From assembly GCA_003132405.1 (NCBI GenBank), contig PKXQ01000077.1, positions 1 through 40,221 on the forward strand: a stretch of 40,221 nt of DNA, in the 5' to 3' direction. The stretch is from Acidobacteriaceae bacterium (GTDB lineage Bacteria; Acidobacteriota; Terriglobia; Terriglobales; Acidobacteriaceae). The notes under the pieces were generated by a model. It ran no database searches. It was not told where the DNA came from and saw nothing but the letters and a program-made list of their open reading frames with translations. How positions within the stretch are numbered: position 1 is the first letter of the stretch; each line of letters opens with the position of its first letter. Position numbers and translations under genes: made by a program. Shown in pieces: positions 27,025 to 35,642 of the stretch.

Positions 27025-28233
27025 ATGTCGGACATCGGACCCATGACAGTAGACTTCGAGGCTCGCCTCGATCCCGCGCGTATGCGGCGAGAACGGCTCC
27101 AGCGGGCCAAGGACGCGCTTAAGAATTCAGATCTTGACGCATTGTTCATCTTCCGCCCCGAGGATGCCCGATACTTGACTGGATATCGGCATCATCTTGG
27201 GCCGGCCATTATTGTGGGAAACGCGGTCGTCGTGTTAACCCGCGATAAAGAGCCGGTTCTTTGGACAATGGATTGGGAGCAGTGCCGCTACCGAATGCCC
27301 TGGTTTGACAAAGAGCAATTTCAACCTCGTGCGAACTTCCGCGAGAAGGGCGGTGCGACTCGATGGGTTAACCAGGCCGAGGGCATCTTTGGCTCGTTTG
27401 CAGGCAAGCGAGTTGGCATCGATATTTGGGATTTCAGTCTTGAGACGGCTATCCGCGAGGCTCTTCCCCATACTGAATTCGCTGATGGATATCAAAGCGT
27501 GCTCATGCGTGCAAAGGAGATCAAAACTCAAGATGAGATCCTATGCCTCAAGATGGCGAACGCATTTACAGAAGCTGCGCTTGATCGCGCAATCGAGGCT
27601 CTGCGGCCTGGAATTAAGGAATGCGAGCTGCTCGCGATCGCTTGGCACACAATGACGGCACTAGGCAGCGAATGGACTCAGTGCTCCAACATCATTGCGT
27701 CCGGCCCCAACACAGCGCCTTACCGCCGCTTCACCTCCGACCGGATCATACGCAACGGCGACCTGGTTATTATCGACATTGGAGCGGGTTACAATGGCTA
27801 TTGGGGTGATCTAACCCGCACTTGGGTATGTGGGAACGTCAAGCCAACCGCCGAAATGCGCGATATGCATCAGAAGACCTATGATGCGCTCTTCAATGCC
27901 GCGAGCAAGGTACGTCCCGGAGCGACCAATGCTGAGGTGTTCGAGGCGGCCGTGCCGCATGTGCTAGACAACCTTGGCCATGCGGCTGGCCTTTGCCCTT
28001 GGGAGAGTCCGCATTTCAGCTACGCATCGAAAGATGCTCCCATCACTCTCAAAGAGGGAATGGTGCTCAACTTTGAGCCCTATGTCGGAAAAGTCGGCAT
28101 CGGTGGCATAAGGCTTGAGAATAACCACATCGTCGTCAAAGATGGTGTAGACATTTATACAACTTACCCTTTCGACGAACGACTTGTGATCGAGCCCCAT
28201 CCGCTCGACGCTACGACAGGGAGGACGCGCTGA
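27025..28233 (+). CDS. M24-family (pita-bread) peptidase or creatinase-like enzyme
   Basis: A 402-residue M24 protein with an N-terminal creatinase-type domain (LDALFIFRPEDARYLTGYRH) and a C-terminal catalytic pita-bread domain. All five metal ligands are visible: the Asp of VIIDIGAGYNGYWGDLTRTW (two Asp), His in NLGHAAGLCPWE, Glu in LNFEPYVG and Glu in IRLENNHIV. Members include Xaa-Pro aminopeptidases, creatinase and C-C hydrolases or lyases acting on small acids such as DMSP lyase DddP. In this catabolic run a small-molecule substrate is as likely as a peptide. AGAGGTG lies about 6 nt before ATG 27025; the GTG at 27016 is a weaker start. It is followed 7 nt later by the next gene. Confidence 0.88.
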   Translation: MSDIGPMTVDFEARLDPARMRRERLQRAKDALKNSDLDALFIFRPEDARYLTGYRHHLGPAIIVGNAVVVLTRDKEPVLWTMDWEQCRYRMPWFDKEQFQPRANFREKGGATRWVNQAEGIFGSFAGKRVGIDIWDFSLETAIREALPHTEFADGYQSVLMRAKEIKTQDEILCLKMANAFTEAALDRAIEALRPGIKECELLAIAWHTMTALGSEWTQCSNIIASGPNTAPYRRFTSDRIIRNGDLVIIDIGAGYNGYWGDLTRTWVCGNVKPTAEMRDMHQKTYDALFNAASKVRPGATNAEVFEAAVPHVLDNLGHAAGLCPWESPHFSYASKDAPITLKEGMVLNFEPYVGKVGIGGIRLENNHIVVKDGVDIYTTYPFDERLVIEPHPLDATTGRTR

Positions 28234-28240
28234 AGATCGG

Positions 28241-29044
28241 ATGATGACGCGTGAGTCCAGAGACGGGCAGTCTCCTTCATTTCGTTTAGATGGCCGTATT
28301 GCGGTAATTACCGGCGCGAGTGAAGGCATTGGGAGAGCTTTTGCTCTCGCCTTCTCTCGCGCCGGCGCTGACGTAATCCTCGTTAGCAGGCGCCGCGAAA
28401 AGCTTCTGGAGGTACAACGTGCTGTTGAGGCGGCAGGCGGCCAGGCTCACGTGATTCGCGCAGATCTAACTAGGCACGAAGACATCGTCTCACTAGCGGA
28501 AAGCATTTCCAAGATTAAGACTGCAGATCAAGACTTAGTTCTCGTTAACAATGCGGGATTTGCCTTCACCAAACCGGCTATTGAAGTGACCGAGGAGGAT
28601 TGGGACCGGGTGATCGACCTGCATGTTAAGGGGGCCTTCTTTTGTTCACAATTCATCGGCCGACACATGATTAACTCCGGTTACGGGAAGATTATTAATC
28701 TGAGTTCAACATGGTCTGCGAGTACGGGAATGGGTAAGAGTACTTATGGTCTCGCGAAAGCTGCCGTTTCTCACTTGACGGCAGCCTTATCGACCGAATG
28801 GGCCCCACTGGGTGTGCGGGTCAATGCCATTGCGCCTTGTGCCACGCTCAGCGATAACACTAAGCGCCATATGCAGGAAAATCCAACACGGACCAAGCAA
28901 TTGCTGAGTCTGATTAAGCTCGGGCGATTTGCCGAGCCTGAGGATCTCGTTGGTGCCGCAATCTTCTTGGCCTGTCCGGCGTCGGATTTTATTACCGGCC
29001 ACACTTTGTTCGTTGACGGCGGTTGGCACGCAGCCGATGGATAG
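28241..29044 (+). CDS. Short-chain dehydrogenase/reductase
   Basis: A classical SDR of 267 residues. It has the cofactor loop VITGASEGIGRAFA (23-36), the NNAG motif at 103-106, the catalytic Ser of INLSSTWSAS and the YGLAK motif with Tyr169 and Lys173, and ends with ITGHTLFVDGGWHAADG. SVSRRREKLL after the second strand suggests NADP(H) preference through the Arg residues. Related proteins oxidise or reduce gluconate, 3-oxoacyl groups or alicyclic alcohols. It starts 7 nt after the M24 gene, so the two are almost certainly co-transcribed. Confidence 0.92.
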   Translation: MMTRESRDGQSPSFRLDGRIAVITGASEGIGRAFALAFSRAGADVILVSRRREKLLEVQRAVEAAGGQAHVIRADLTRHEDIVSLAESISKIKTADQDLVLVNNAGFAFTKPAIEVTEEDWDRVIDLHVKGAFFCSQFIGRHMINSGYGKIINLSSTWSASTGMGKSTYGLAKAAVSHLTAALSTEWAPLGVRVNAIAPCATLSDNTKRHMQENPTRTKQLLSLIKLGRFAEPEDLVGAAIFLACPASDFITGHTLFVDGGWHAADG

Positions 29045-29107
29045 CTCTCAACAATTGAGGTCGAGCCACTTAGCCGGCCACGCAATTAGAAAGACAAACG
29101 AGGAGAG

Positions 29108-29632
29108 ATGGACCAGTACGACGTATTAGTAATTGGAGGTGGCAACGCTGCCTTGTGCGCGGCCCTGGAAGCTCGACGCCACGTCTCCCGAGTACTGATG
29201 CTGGAGAGCGCGCCGGAACACATGCGAGGCGGGAACACGAGGCATACCAGGAACATCCGTTGTGCCCACCCAGCGGCAGACGGGTTTTTCTCCGGAGAAT
29301 ACTCAGATCAAGAGTTTCTGGATGATCTCGTCGGAGTAACGGGTGGGCCTGCTAACTTGCAATTGGCCATGTTCGAGATCCGCGAATCTCGCCACATTCC
29401 TCAATGGATGACCGATAACGGCGTCAGCTGGCAGCAACCTCTCGCCGGGACACTTCATCTTGGGCGCACCAACCGTTGGTTCCTCGGCGGCGGGAAAGCT
29501 TTACTCAACACTTATTACCGCACAGCGCGTCGTATGGGAATCGACATCCGTTACAACGCTTCGGTCCACGACCTTCTCTTCGATGATGGTGGTTTCAAGG
29601 CGCTACTTGAAGTCGTTTCTTATCCGGGATGA
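29108..29632 (+). pseudogene. Truncated TcuA-like FAD dehydrogenase
   Basis: A GAGGAGAG ribosome binding site and ATG at 29108 start a frame that matches the first third of TcuA: DVLVIGGGNAALCAALEAR, RGGNTRHTRNIRCAHP and LGRTNRWFLGGGKALLNTYY. It ends in TGA after 174 residues (normal length about 465). The following 140 bp show no continuation in any frame, so the substrate-binding and C-terminal FAD parts have been deleted. The intact relative is at 12743. The strong leader suggests recent loss. A short flavodomain fragment could be made but would not be active. Confidence 0.8.
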
Positions 29633-29775
29633 GTCACGCTTCGAGAGCGCTGGAGACGAAGGTCACCGGGCAGGCCGCGATTTAATATCGAATCGAAGAG
29701 CGCCGCACATTGAGGGTGTTCGTCGAATGATCAGTTCTCGAAACGCGCTGGGAAAGGACATTGTTAGGAGGTTAG

Positions 29776-30648
29776 ATGAAGCTTGTTCGGTTTGGCGGAG
29801 GCCATGTAGGCATCTTACAGGATGGCTTGATTTATGACGCAACTATCGCTCTCGGTTTTGACCCAGAGGCTTGGCCCCCAGTCGGGATGGTACAACTCAT
29901 CAAGAATTTCAATGCATTTCGTTCCAAGCTTGAGTCAGCAATGAAATCACCCGGCATCCCTTTGGGAGAAACTCGTCTTGAGGCGCCAATCTTATGGCCG
30001 AACAAACTGATCGCATATCCCGTAAATTACGTGGAGCACGGCCAGGAACGGAATGTAGCGCTTCGAGCTGACGTCAACGGTTTCTTCCTTAAAGCCAACT
30101 CCTCCTTAAGCGGCCCACAAGACCCGATTATTCTTCCCGATTTGCCAGATCGTGAGATCCATCACGAATGCGAACTAGCGATTATCATCGGCAAAACTAG
30201 CCGGCACCTGGGCGTGCGAGAAGCCCTTAGTTGCGTGTTCGGTTATACATGCCTTATTGATGTCACTGTACGCGGCAAGGAAGACCGGGTCATGCGCAAA
30301 TCCTACGATACGTTCTGTCCCATCGGCCCAGCGCTTGCCACAGCCGATGAGGTTGGTGACCCGAGAAACCTTGAGATGAAATTATGGGTCAACGAGGAGC
30401 TCCGACAACACGCGAACACGCGAGATATCATCCTTGATGTGCCCAATATGATCTCGATGGCTTCGTCCGTGACCACTCTCTATCCGGGTGACATCATTGC
30501 CTCGGGAACGCCCGCTGGCGTCGGTCTGATCAAGCCAGGCGATCAAGTCACGATTGAAATCGAGCGCGTGGGCAGGATGACCGTTTTGGTTGAACAGGGA
30601 ACGGGGGGCGATAATCTGGCCATCCGCAAAGCTCCGGCTCGGAGTTAG
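29776..30648 (+). CDS. Fumarylacetoacetate-hydrolase-family enzyme
   Basis: The 290-residue product has an N-terminal cap (MKLVRFGGGHVGILQDGLIYD) and a C-terminal FAH catalytic domain. The metal-binding residues are Glu131 and Glu133 in HHECELAIIIGK and Asp162 in CLIDVTVRGKED. The end has the family block SGTPAGVGLIKPGDQVTIEI. Enzymes of this fold hydrolyse or decarboxylate acylpyruvates, 2-keto-4-pentenoates and fumarylpyruvate in aromatic and sugar-acid breakdown. TTAGGAGG precedes ATG 29776 at about 5 nt. It is the last gene of the plus-strand run and is convergent with the amidohydrolase gene, 66 bp away. Confidence 0.92.
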   Translation: MKLVRFGGGHVGILQDGLIYDATIALGFDPEAWPPVGMVQLIKNFNAFRSKLESAMKSPGIPLGETRLEAPILWPNKLIAYPVNYVEHGQERNVALRADVNGFFLKANSSLSGPQDPIILPDLPDREIHHECELAIIIGKTSRHLGVREALSCVFGYTCLIDVTVRGKEDRVMRKSYDTFCPIGPALATADEVGDPRNLEMKLWVNEELRQHANTRDIILDVPNMISMASSVTTLYPGDIIASGTPAGVGLIKPGDQVTIEIERVGRMTVLVEQGTGGDNLAIRKAPARS

Positions 30649-30714
30649 CTTTAAAAGAGCGAAACTTATAAGTTGAGACGCCTTCCGGGTGCTTCCGGCT
30701 GTTGCCATGTTCAT

Positions 30715-31860
30715 TCAGAGTCTAAGTAGCTTTGCTGCTGTGCCGCCGAGGATCATCTTGCGCTCGGCGCTCGTTATGTTGATCTGCTCAACAAAATGTA
30801 CAGGGCGCTCGTATCCCATATCGAAGCAGTAGTCACTGCCCATCATAACGCGCTCGGCGCCTACCTCCTTAATCAAGAATTCGATGATTTCTTTTGAGTG
30901 CACGATCGTATCGTAGTGGAAGCGATGAAGATAAGTGCTCGGAGCCTGTGGCAGATGCTTCGTTTCAGGTCGCACTTGCCACCCGTGGTCGATCCGGCCA
31001 ATGAGAATAGGGAGTGCCCCGCCTCCGTGAGCCAAACTGAACTGAAGCCTTGGATGACGATCCAGCACGCCGCCGAAAATCAGGCGGCATGCCGCAATAG
31101 CCGTGTCGAATGGGTTACCCAGCAGATTGTGCAAATAGTAGGAATGCAAGCGTTCGCCACCAATAGTCTGAAGAGGATGCAAGAAGACGGGCAGATCCAT
31201 GGTCTCGATTTGTGTCCAGATCGGCTCGAATAGGGGATCATCGAGATCATGGTTGTTGATGTTAGTTCCCATGTAAACTCCACGGATGCCCGGCAACTTG
31301 CTTGCTCGGTGGAGCTCATCGATGGCTCGGTCGGGATACAGCATTGGCAAGGTCAGCAAGCCCACAATGCGGGTCGGGTAAGCCTGATGCGCCGTGCTCG
31401 CAGCGTCATTCCACGCTGTGGAGAGCTTGTGAGATAGATCACTCCCGCCCCAGTAAACCATGGGGGGGGCCAGGGAGATAGCCTGAACCGCTGTGCCCTG
31501 TAAGTCCATGTCGTCAATGCGAAGTGCTACATTGATAAATTTGATTGGGTGCGGCCCGCCATTTCCAGCCGGTGTCTTGTAATAGAAACCCTCGTCCGTC
31601 ATACGGTATTCGGCACCGAAGGACTTACCATCTTCCGCAATCAGGTCAAGATAAGCTTCAGGATAATAGTGAGCGTGAATGTCTACAGTCCCCCGGAGAG
31701 GGGCGTCGATTCTCTTGCTCGATGCGGCTAGCCCCCGGCCGGCCGCGAGTTCGTCGCTCTTTCCGCCCACCATGCCCGCGGCAACAATTGCGAATCCGCC
31801 TTGTAACATGCGGCGCCGCGACAGACCTTGTCCACAATCGCAGCCATTGCATTCCGTCAT
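30715..31860 (-). CDS. Tat-exported ACMSD-like amidohydrolase
   Basis: A 381-residue amidohydrolase-2 (ACMSD superfamily) protein. The N-terminus has a twin-arginine signal, SRRRMLQGGFAIVAAGMV. The TIM barrel follows: VDIHAHYYPEAY (H62, H64 as metal ligands), VFLHPLQTIGG (His), FSLAHGGGALP (His) and MMGSDYCFDMGYE (Asp). Relatives decarboxylate or hydrate aromatic ring-cleavage products (ACMSD, gamma-resorcylate decarboxylase, LigJ, LigI) and are normally cytosolic. Export after cofactor loading in the cytoplasm fits Tat. ATG 31860 has AGAGGA about 9 nt upstream. Downstream of a Tat-exported cupin on the same strand, it probably acts in the periplasm on the same substrate. Confidence 0.9.
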   Translation of the reverse strand: MTECNGCDCGQGLSRRRMLQGGFAIVAAGMVGGKSDELAAGRGLAASSKRIDAPLRGTVDIHAHYYPEAYLDLIAEDGKSFGAEYRMTDEGFYYKTPAGNGGPHPIKFINVALRIDDMDLQGTAVQAISLAPPMVYWGGSDLSHKLSTAWNDAASTAHQAYPTRIVGLLTLPMLYPDRAIDELHRASKLPGIRGVYMGTNINNHDLDDPLFEPIWTQIETMDLPVFLHPLQTIGGERLHSYYLHNLLGNPFDTAIAACRLIFGGVLDRHPRLQFSLAHGGGALPILIGRIDHGWQVRPETKHLPQAPSTYLHRFHYDTIVHSKEIIEFLIKEVGAERVMMGSDYCFDMGYERPVHFVEQINITSAERKMILGGTAAKLLRL

Positions 31861-31966
31861 CGTCTACGTCCTCTCTTGAGGGCTAAAATGTAAGAATCGG
31901 AGATCCGCCGCGTGCTGACGTCCCCAAATGAATTTAGCTGTGGAACAGATACCGCCTAACCGCGAC

Positions 31967-32389
31967 TTACTTCGCTAGCCATCTGAATACGTAGTATGTC
32001 ATTGGGCTTGAGCCAGTATTCGTCACCCCGTGAACATCATTTGGCGCTGCGTATAACACAGTCCCGGCCCCAACTCGGGACACCTTATTTTGTAGCGATA
32101 CCTCTCCGGCACCTTCAGTGACAAGGAGCATCTCTCCCTCCGGGTGAGAGTGGGGGGGATGCGGTCGTTCGCCTACCTTCAGGGTAGTTTGGCTAACCAA
32201 CAGACGTTTCAATCCGCCCGCCGGCCCGTCTAGATAGATATGCAATTGACCGTACGAACGCGAATCGACCCGTGCTTGGTTGCCTTCCATGACAAAAGAT
32301 TGGACCTCAGAGGCGTCTGGCACCAGACTGAATGCAAAAGCACCCGCCAAGCATCCAAGGATAGTTCTTCGATCTACCGTGTTGTCCAT
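31967..32389 (-). CDS. Tat-exported single-domain cupin
   Basis: A 140-residue cupin with a twin-arginine-type leader (DRRTILGCLAGAFAFSLVP). The two cupin motifs are complete: HPPHSHPEGEMLLVTEG with His80, His82 and Glu86, and NDVHGVTN with His120, forming a 3-His/1-Glu metal site. Small cupins of this type are often isomerases, dioxygenases or metal-dependent sensors. GAGGAG is 6 nt before ATG 32389. It is upstream of the amidohydrolase gene with about 106 bp between, so the pair may be expressed together. Confidence 0.85.
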   Translation of the reverse strand: MDNTVDRRTILGCLAGAFAFSLVPDASEVQSFVMEGNQARVDSRSYGQLHIYLDGPAGGLKRLLVSQTTLKVGERPHPPHSHPEGEMLLVTEGAGEVSLQNKVSRVGAGTVLYAAPNDVHGVTNTGSSPMTYYVFRWLAK

Positions 32390-32496
32390 TATTTCTCCTC
32401 AAGACTGCCAACTGCAGGAATTTGATCAAGCACTAATTTCCGAGGCCGGCTATTTTGTTCCTTCCAGCGGTTCTAACATCTCGATTTCTATGAATC

Positions 32497-34002
32497 CTAT
32501 TTTTCGATCTTTATGATACCCAGACCATTATTGATCACGATGTTTGTTCCGAAAGGCTGGCTGAGCTTTTGGATACGCTCGAGAATTTCCGCCGCGCTGG
32601 CGGGATCTGCGACGTGAGGATATCCGCGATCAGGGCTCCTCTTTCCAAAGCCTAGCGTGATCGGCGTAAGAATGACTTGCGCGAGATGGTCATTGCTAAA
32701 TACGGCATGGACTATGACCGATTGCCAAAAGAGGGGATTAGCGGGTTCATCCCGGCGACCGTGATCGCTGCGGGCATCGTACGCCTCTGCAGGAAGCGCA
32801 TCTGAGCCCAGCCCGAATTCCTGGTAGAACTCCGTCGGCTGAGGTTCCACCAGCCAGTTTTCAAAAATGAAATTCCCCAAACTGTAGAAAATCGCCTTCC
32901 CTTTGTAGATCTCAATGCCGCGAAGTACGTGTGGACCATGGCCTACGACGATGTCTGCCCCCGCATCCACCGCCGCATGCGCAAACTGCACTACGAATTG
33001 CGCGGGAATTTCTCTCGCGTCAGTACCGGGAGCACCTTCATGAGCATGGATCGAGGTCACCACATAGTCCGCCATCTGCCGGGAGTCGCGAATGGAATGG
33101 AGCAGCGCTGCCAAATCAATCGGATCAGGAGTGGATATCACGCCGGGACTGTCGCTCGGCTCAAAAACTACATGAAGTGGATATATTGAAGACGCCGGCA
33201 AAGAAAAATCCAAACTTTTTAGTGAATCGGATGTTCCCTGGCTACCGCCAAGCTGTAAATCATGTCCGATTTGTTTCAGTGCCTCGAAGGAAGCGTTATC
33301 GACGCGATAACGGGTTTGGTGGTGCAATGGATTTATGCCGGGTCGGCCGAGCATGTCAGGTCTGGCTTCCCCAGCCGGTTCGTCATCTAGGAACGTGGAT
33401 GTACAAGCAATAAGTGCGACCCGCCCGTGCCCAGTTGAAAGATATCCGGGTGCCCGTGCCGCTCCCAGGTTCTCGCCGATTCCTGAGTAGACAGCGCCAT
33501 CACGACGCAACACTTGAATAGTATCTATAAGGCCCTGAATGCCGTAGTCAAGCGAGTGATTGTTGGCCGTCGCAAAGAGATTAAAGCCCACCCATTGCAA
33601 CTCTTTGAGCAACGCAGGATCTGACGATATCCAACTAGCCCTTGGCTTCCCGGCTGGGTATGCATTATGACCAGGAAATGTGGTTTCGAGGTTCGTAAAT
33701 GCCGCGTCCCCTTGACGCACAACGTTCACTGCGGCCATGAATTGAGGGTCGTTCTGACGCACCGCAGCTGGCGTCGTGATTATTGAGTCACCAACCATGG
33801 TCAGATTAAACTCTTGTGAGCGTGCTTGGCGTTCCTGCGCACCAAGAGTTAGGGAAAAGAAGAAACCAGCGAAAAGAAAAACAGTGAGCAGCCGCAGATT
33901 TCCGGCACGAAGTCGGTACACGTGCAGGTTTGCCGATGAAGAAAGCTTCGACCTATCAGAGCAGAAAGCCGTTCTTTTCCTATCAGTCTCTTGTATTTTC
34001 AT
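32497..34002 (-). CDS. CapA-family (PGA_cap) metallophosphatase-like protein
   Basis: A 501-residue protein with a long N-terminal lead, one signal-anchor or signal peptide (LRLLTVFLFAGFFFSLTLGA) and a CapA fold: LTMVGDSIIT, AAFTNLETTFPG, NLFATANNHSLDYG, VVTSIHAHEGAPG, DIVVGHGPHVLRGIEI and IFYSLGNFIFEN. The Asp/His/Asn metal-binding blocks of the calcineurin-like superfamily (GDS, NNH, H-H, GHGPH) are present. CapA proteins take part in poly-gamma-glutamate export, but many homologues sit in unrelated contexts. GGAG lies 7 nt before ATG 34002. It heads the minus-strand group with the cupin and the amidohydrolase. Confidence 0.9.
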   Translation of the reverse strand: MKIQETDRKRTAFCSDRSKLSSSANLHVYRLRAGNLRLLTVFLFAGFFFSLTLGAQERQARSQEFNLTMVGDSIITTPAAVRQNDPQFMAAVNVVRQGDAAFTNLETTFPGHNAYPAGKPRASWISSDPALLKELQWVGFNLFATANNHSLDYGIQGLIDTIQVLRRDGAVYSGIGENLGAARAPGYLSTGHGRVALIACTSTFLDDEPAGEARPDMLGRPGINPLHHQTRYRVDNASFEALKQIGHDLQLGGSQGTSDSLKSLDFSLPASSIYPLHVVFEPSDSPGVISTPDPIDLAALLHSIRDSRQMADYVVTSIHAHEGAPGTDAREIPAQFVVQFAHAAVDAGADIVVGHGPHVLRGIEIYKGKAIFYSLGNFIFENWLVEPQPTEFYQEFGLGSDALPAEAYDARSDHGRRDEPANPLFWQSVIVHAVFSNDHLAQVILTPITLGFGKRSPDRGYPHVADPASAAEILERIQKLSQPFGTNIVINNGLGIIKIEK

Positions 34003-34448
34003 CTAATCTCCGAGAACCAAGTCCGCCGAGCTGGAAAGAATTCTCGGATTCCACCGGGCGAACGTCCGCTTTCAGGTGATCAAGATCTCTTTCAGTTACG
34101 GTTTGGGATCGAGGCAATCGGCAGCGCGTGCGGACGAAGCGTTAGTGCGCTTTGGTCCAGAGAGACGGTCTGCGCCTCCGACCTCACAGGGTTGGATTTC
34201 GGTAATTTAGAGGGCTGCAGGGACATTATAAAAACGTCTTTAGCCCGAACCGAACTCCTGCCGTGACTGCGATCGTTCCCGCCAAGTCGGTCTCCTACAA
34301 GAGTTCCCGCGAGCGCACTCTTGCCCGAAGCAGGCCTTGAGGAGAGGTCTTGGTCGTTCAAGATTTACATTTGTCTCATTTTGCAAATCTCCGTCTCTCT
34401 TTTACACACAGATATCTGATTGGTCTTCACGTGTCAAGCTCAAAATGA
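34003..34448. other. Intergenic stretch without a recognised gene
   Basis: The left part is the leader of the CapA-like gene. Short frames on both strands show no family features. It leads into a truncated phage-like reading frame, so a boundary of inserted DNA may lie here. Confidence 0.4.
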
Positions 34449-34682
34449 ATTATCAATTCGCATGTCGTTCCGGTCTCCATTTTTGCCTGCAGAAGTTCGG
34501 CAAAGAGCGTGGATACGAGGCGTTTCGCCAAACAGCCCAACTATAGTCAGGTCACTCGACTATCGTCTGAGCAGAAGATTGCCGTGGATGAGCAGCAACT
34601 GAAGCAGCTTCAGGATTCGATCACAGCCAACAATCAGGCTAATGCAGGGCAAGTTCTCAGCACCTCGGTGGGCACTTGGTGA
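34449..34682 (+). pseudogene. Phage-like structural gene tail (5'-truncated)
   Basis: The open frame after a TGA at 34446 has no ATG. From about 34505 it encodes a plausible protein tail: RRFAKQPNYSQVTRLSSEQK, then a Gln-rich helix (DEQQLKQLQDSITANNQA) and the end VLSTSVGTW. PNYSQ-TRLS-EQ near a Gln-rich helix is reminiscent of tail or head proteins of tailed phages, but I cannot name the family. Codon use differs from the flanking non-coding DNA. The 5' part is missing, consistent with a prophage or island remnant next to a tRNA fragment 900 bp downstream. Confidence 0.5.
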
Positions 34683-34707
34683 TGAATGGGACTTTCTTGA
34701 TACGTAA

Positions 34708-34735
34708 CCCGCGCCAGCGGGGACGCCAGCGCGGG
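34708..34735. repeat. Inverted repeat between the phage-like tail and the DUF6876 gene
   Basis: CCCGCGC (34708-34714) pairs perfectly with GCGCGGG (34729-34735) around a 14-nt loop. It lies between two convergent reading frames and may serve as a bidirectional terminator, although no U-tract follows. Confidence 0.45.
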
Positions 34736-34746
34736 CTTGGCGATGG

Positions 34747-35113
34747 TCAGTACTCGCTCGGCAAGTGGATCACGTTGTTGGCGAAATACAGCGTGATTTC
34801 ATCCAGCGGGAAATCGGTGTGCTCAATCTCCTTGGTGAACACGATGCTGCCGTTGCCATCGTCGCACGTCAGCGTAGCGCTTCGGTCGGGACGCACGGCA
34901 AGTTTCCAGACTTGAAATTCCTCGGCGGCGACAGCCTTGTTGTAGGGCTGAATGCTGGCGATTTCAATCCAGAAGCCAATACGCTCCGCCGTGCTCGGCA
35001 ACGTGCTGCGCGCCGTCGGTGTAGAGAACGTTGCGGTTGATCCCGTGCCGATACCAAGTTTCGCTGCCGGTAAACTGCGCGAGATCGCTTGTGCTGAGAG
35101 TCTTCGTCGTCAT
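34747..35113 (-). pseudogene. DUF6876-family protein, frameshifted
   Basis: From ATG 35113 (AGAGG at 7 nt) the frame reads MTTKTLSTSDLAQFTGSETW, then YRHGINRNVLYTDGAQHVAE and GGAYWLLD, and stops at TGA. One extra T in GATTGAAATC (near 35000) causes this. The next frame continues as EIASIQPYNKAVAAEEFQVW, LTCDDGNGSIVFTKE and LPSEY to 34747. Together they give a complete DUF6876 domain of about 121 residues. As far as I know this family is mostly carried on plasmids, phages and integrative elements, and its function is unknown. A sequencing error is possible; otherwise the gene is dead. Confidence 0.7.
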
Positions 35114-35137
35114 GTTGTGCCTCTTTCGTTTGAAGTG

Positions 35138-35154
35138 GCCCCCACGGCGGGGGC
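35138..35154. repeat. Strong hairpin upstream of the DUF6876 gene
   Basis: GCCCCC and GGGGGC form a perfect 6-bp G/C stem with loop ACGGC, about 25 bp upstream of the DUF6876 start codon. On the minus-strand transcript it would sit in the leader just before the ribosome binding site and could limit translation. Confidence 0.45.
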
Positions 35155-35595
35155 GAGAGAGGCAAACAGGAACAGCCGCGTTAAAGGCGCAGAGTCACAT
35201 CCTAGTGTGAACTTTAGGAACCCCAGCACAGCGGTGAGGAGGACTTGGAATGCCGGCCTTGCATTGGGGTTGCAGGATTTTGCCACTCGTTGCATCAGAC
35301 CAGAGAGGATGTCGCAAATGCAAATCAGCCATGTCATTTCTGCCGTCGAGCGGCACTATTTTCGTCGAACGCTTCCTGACATGGTGATGAGTGAGACGGA
35401 AGACATTGCCGCGTTCGCCCCTTTGTCTCGGGGAACAGGCACGCAGGTCAGTCAACTGGATCGCGACGGCGGGCAAGGGTTAAAGGCGGAAATTCCGATC
35501 CACACCCGATCCACAACTTTGATATTTTCAGCCAAAATCGAGGACTTTGGGCGGCTTCCTATTCTTCTAAGTCCTTGATATTCTTAGCCTGCTTG
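35155..35595. other. Stretch without a recognised gene inside the putative element
   Basis: A plus-strand frame runs through most of this interval but shows no motif, ribosome binding site or codon preference. The minus-strand frames are no better. It probably contains the promoter of the DUF6876 gene. Confidence 0.4.
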
Positions 35596-35642
35596 CATTG
35601 ACACGGTAGAGGTCAGGAGTTCGAGTCTCCTCGTGCCTACCA
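35596..35642 (+). other. 3' end of tRNA-Val(GAC): candidate attachment site
   Basis: The sequence contains an anticodon loop with GAC and 3' anticodon strand (TTGACACGGTAG), a variable loop, a perfect T-arm (AGGAG TTCGAGT CTCCT at 35615-35631), the 3' acceptor strand CGTGCCT, discriminator A and an encoded CCA at 35640-35642. The 5' half (acceptor AGGCACG and D-arm) is absent upstream, so this is not a functional tRNA. Such 3' tRNA segments are what tyrosine-recombinase elements duplicate at integration, so I read it as an att site. No integrase or second copy is in the window. Confidence 0.7.

Noticed and set aside
34952..35578. A 208-residue plus-strand frame
   Set aside because: It overlaps the DUF6876 gene in antisense, has no motif and shows no coding bias in the non-overlapping part.
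35596..35642. Functional tRNA gene
   Set aside because: The 5' acceptor strand and D-arm are absent upstream, so no cloverleaf can form.
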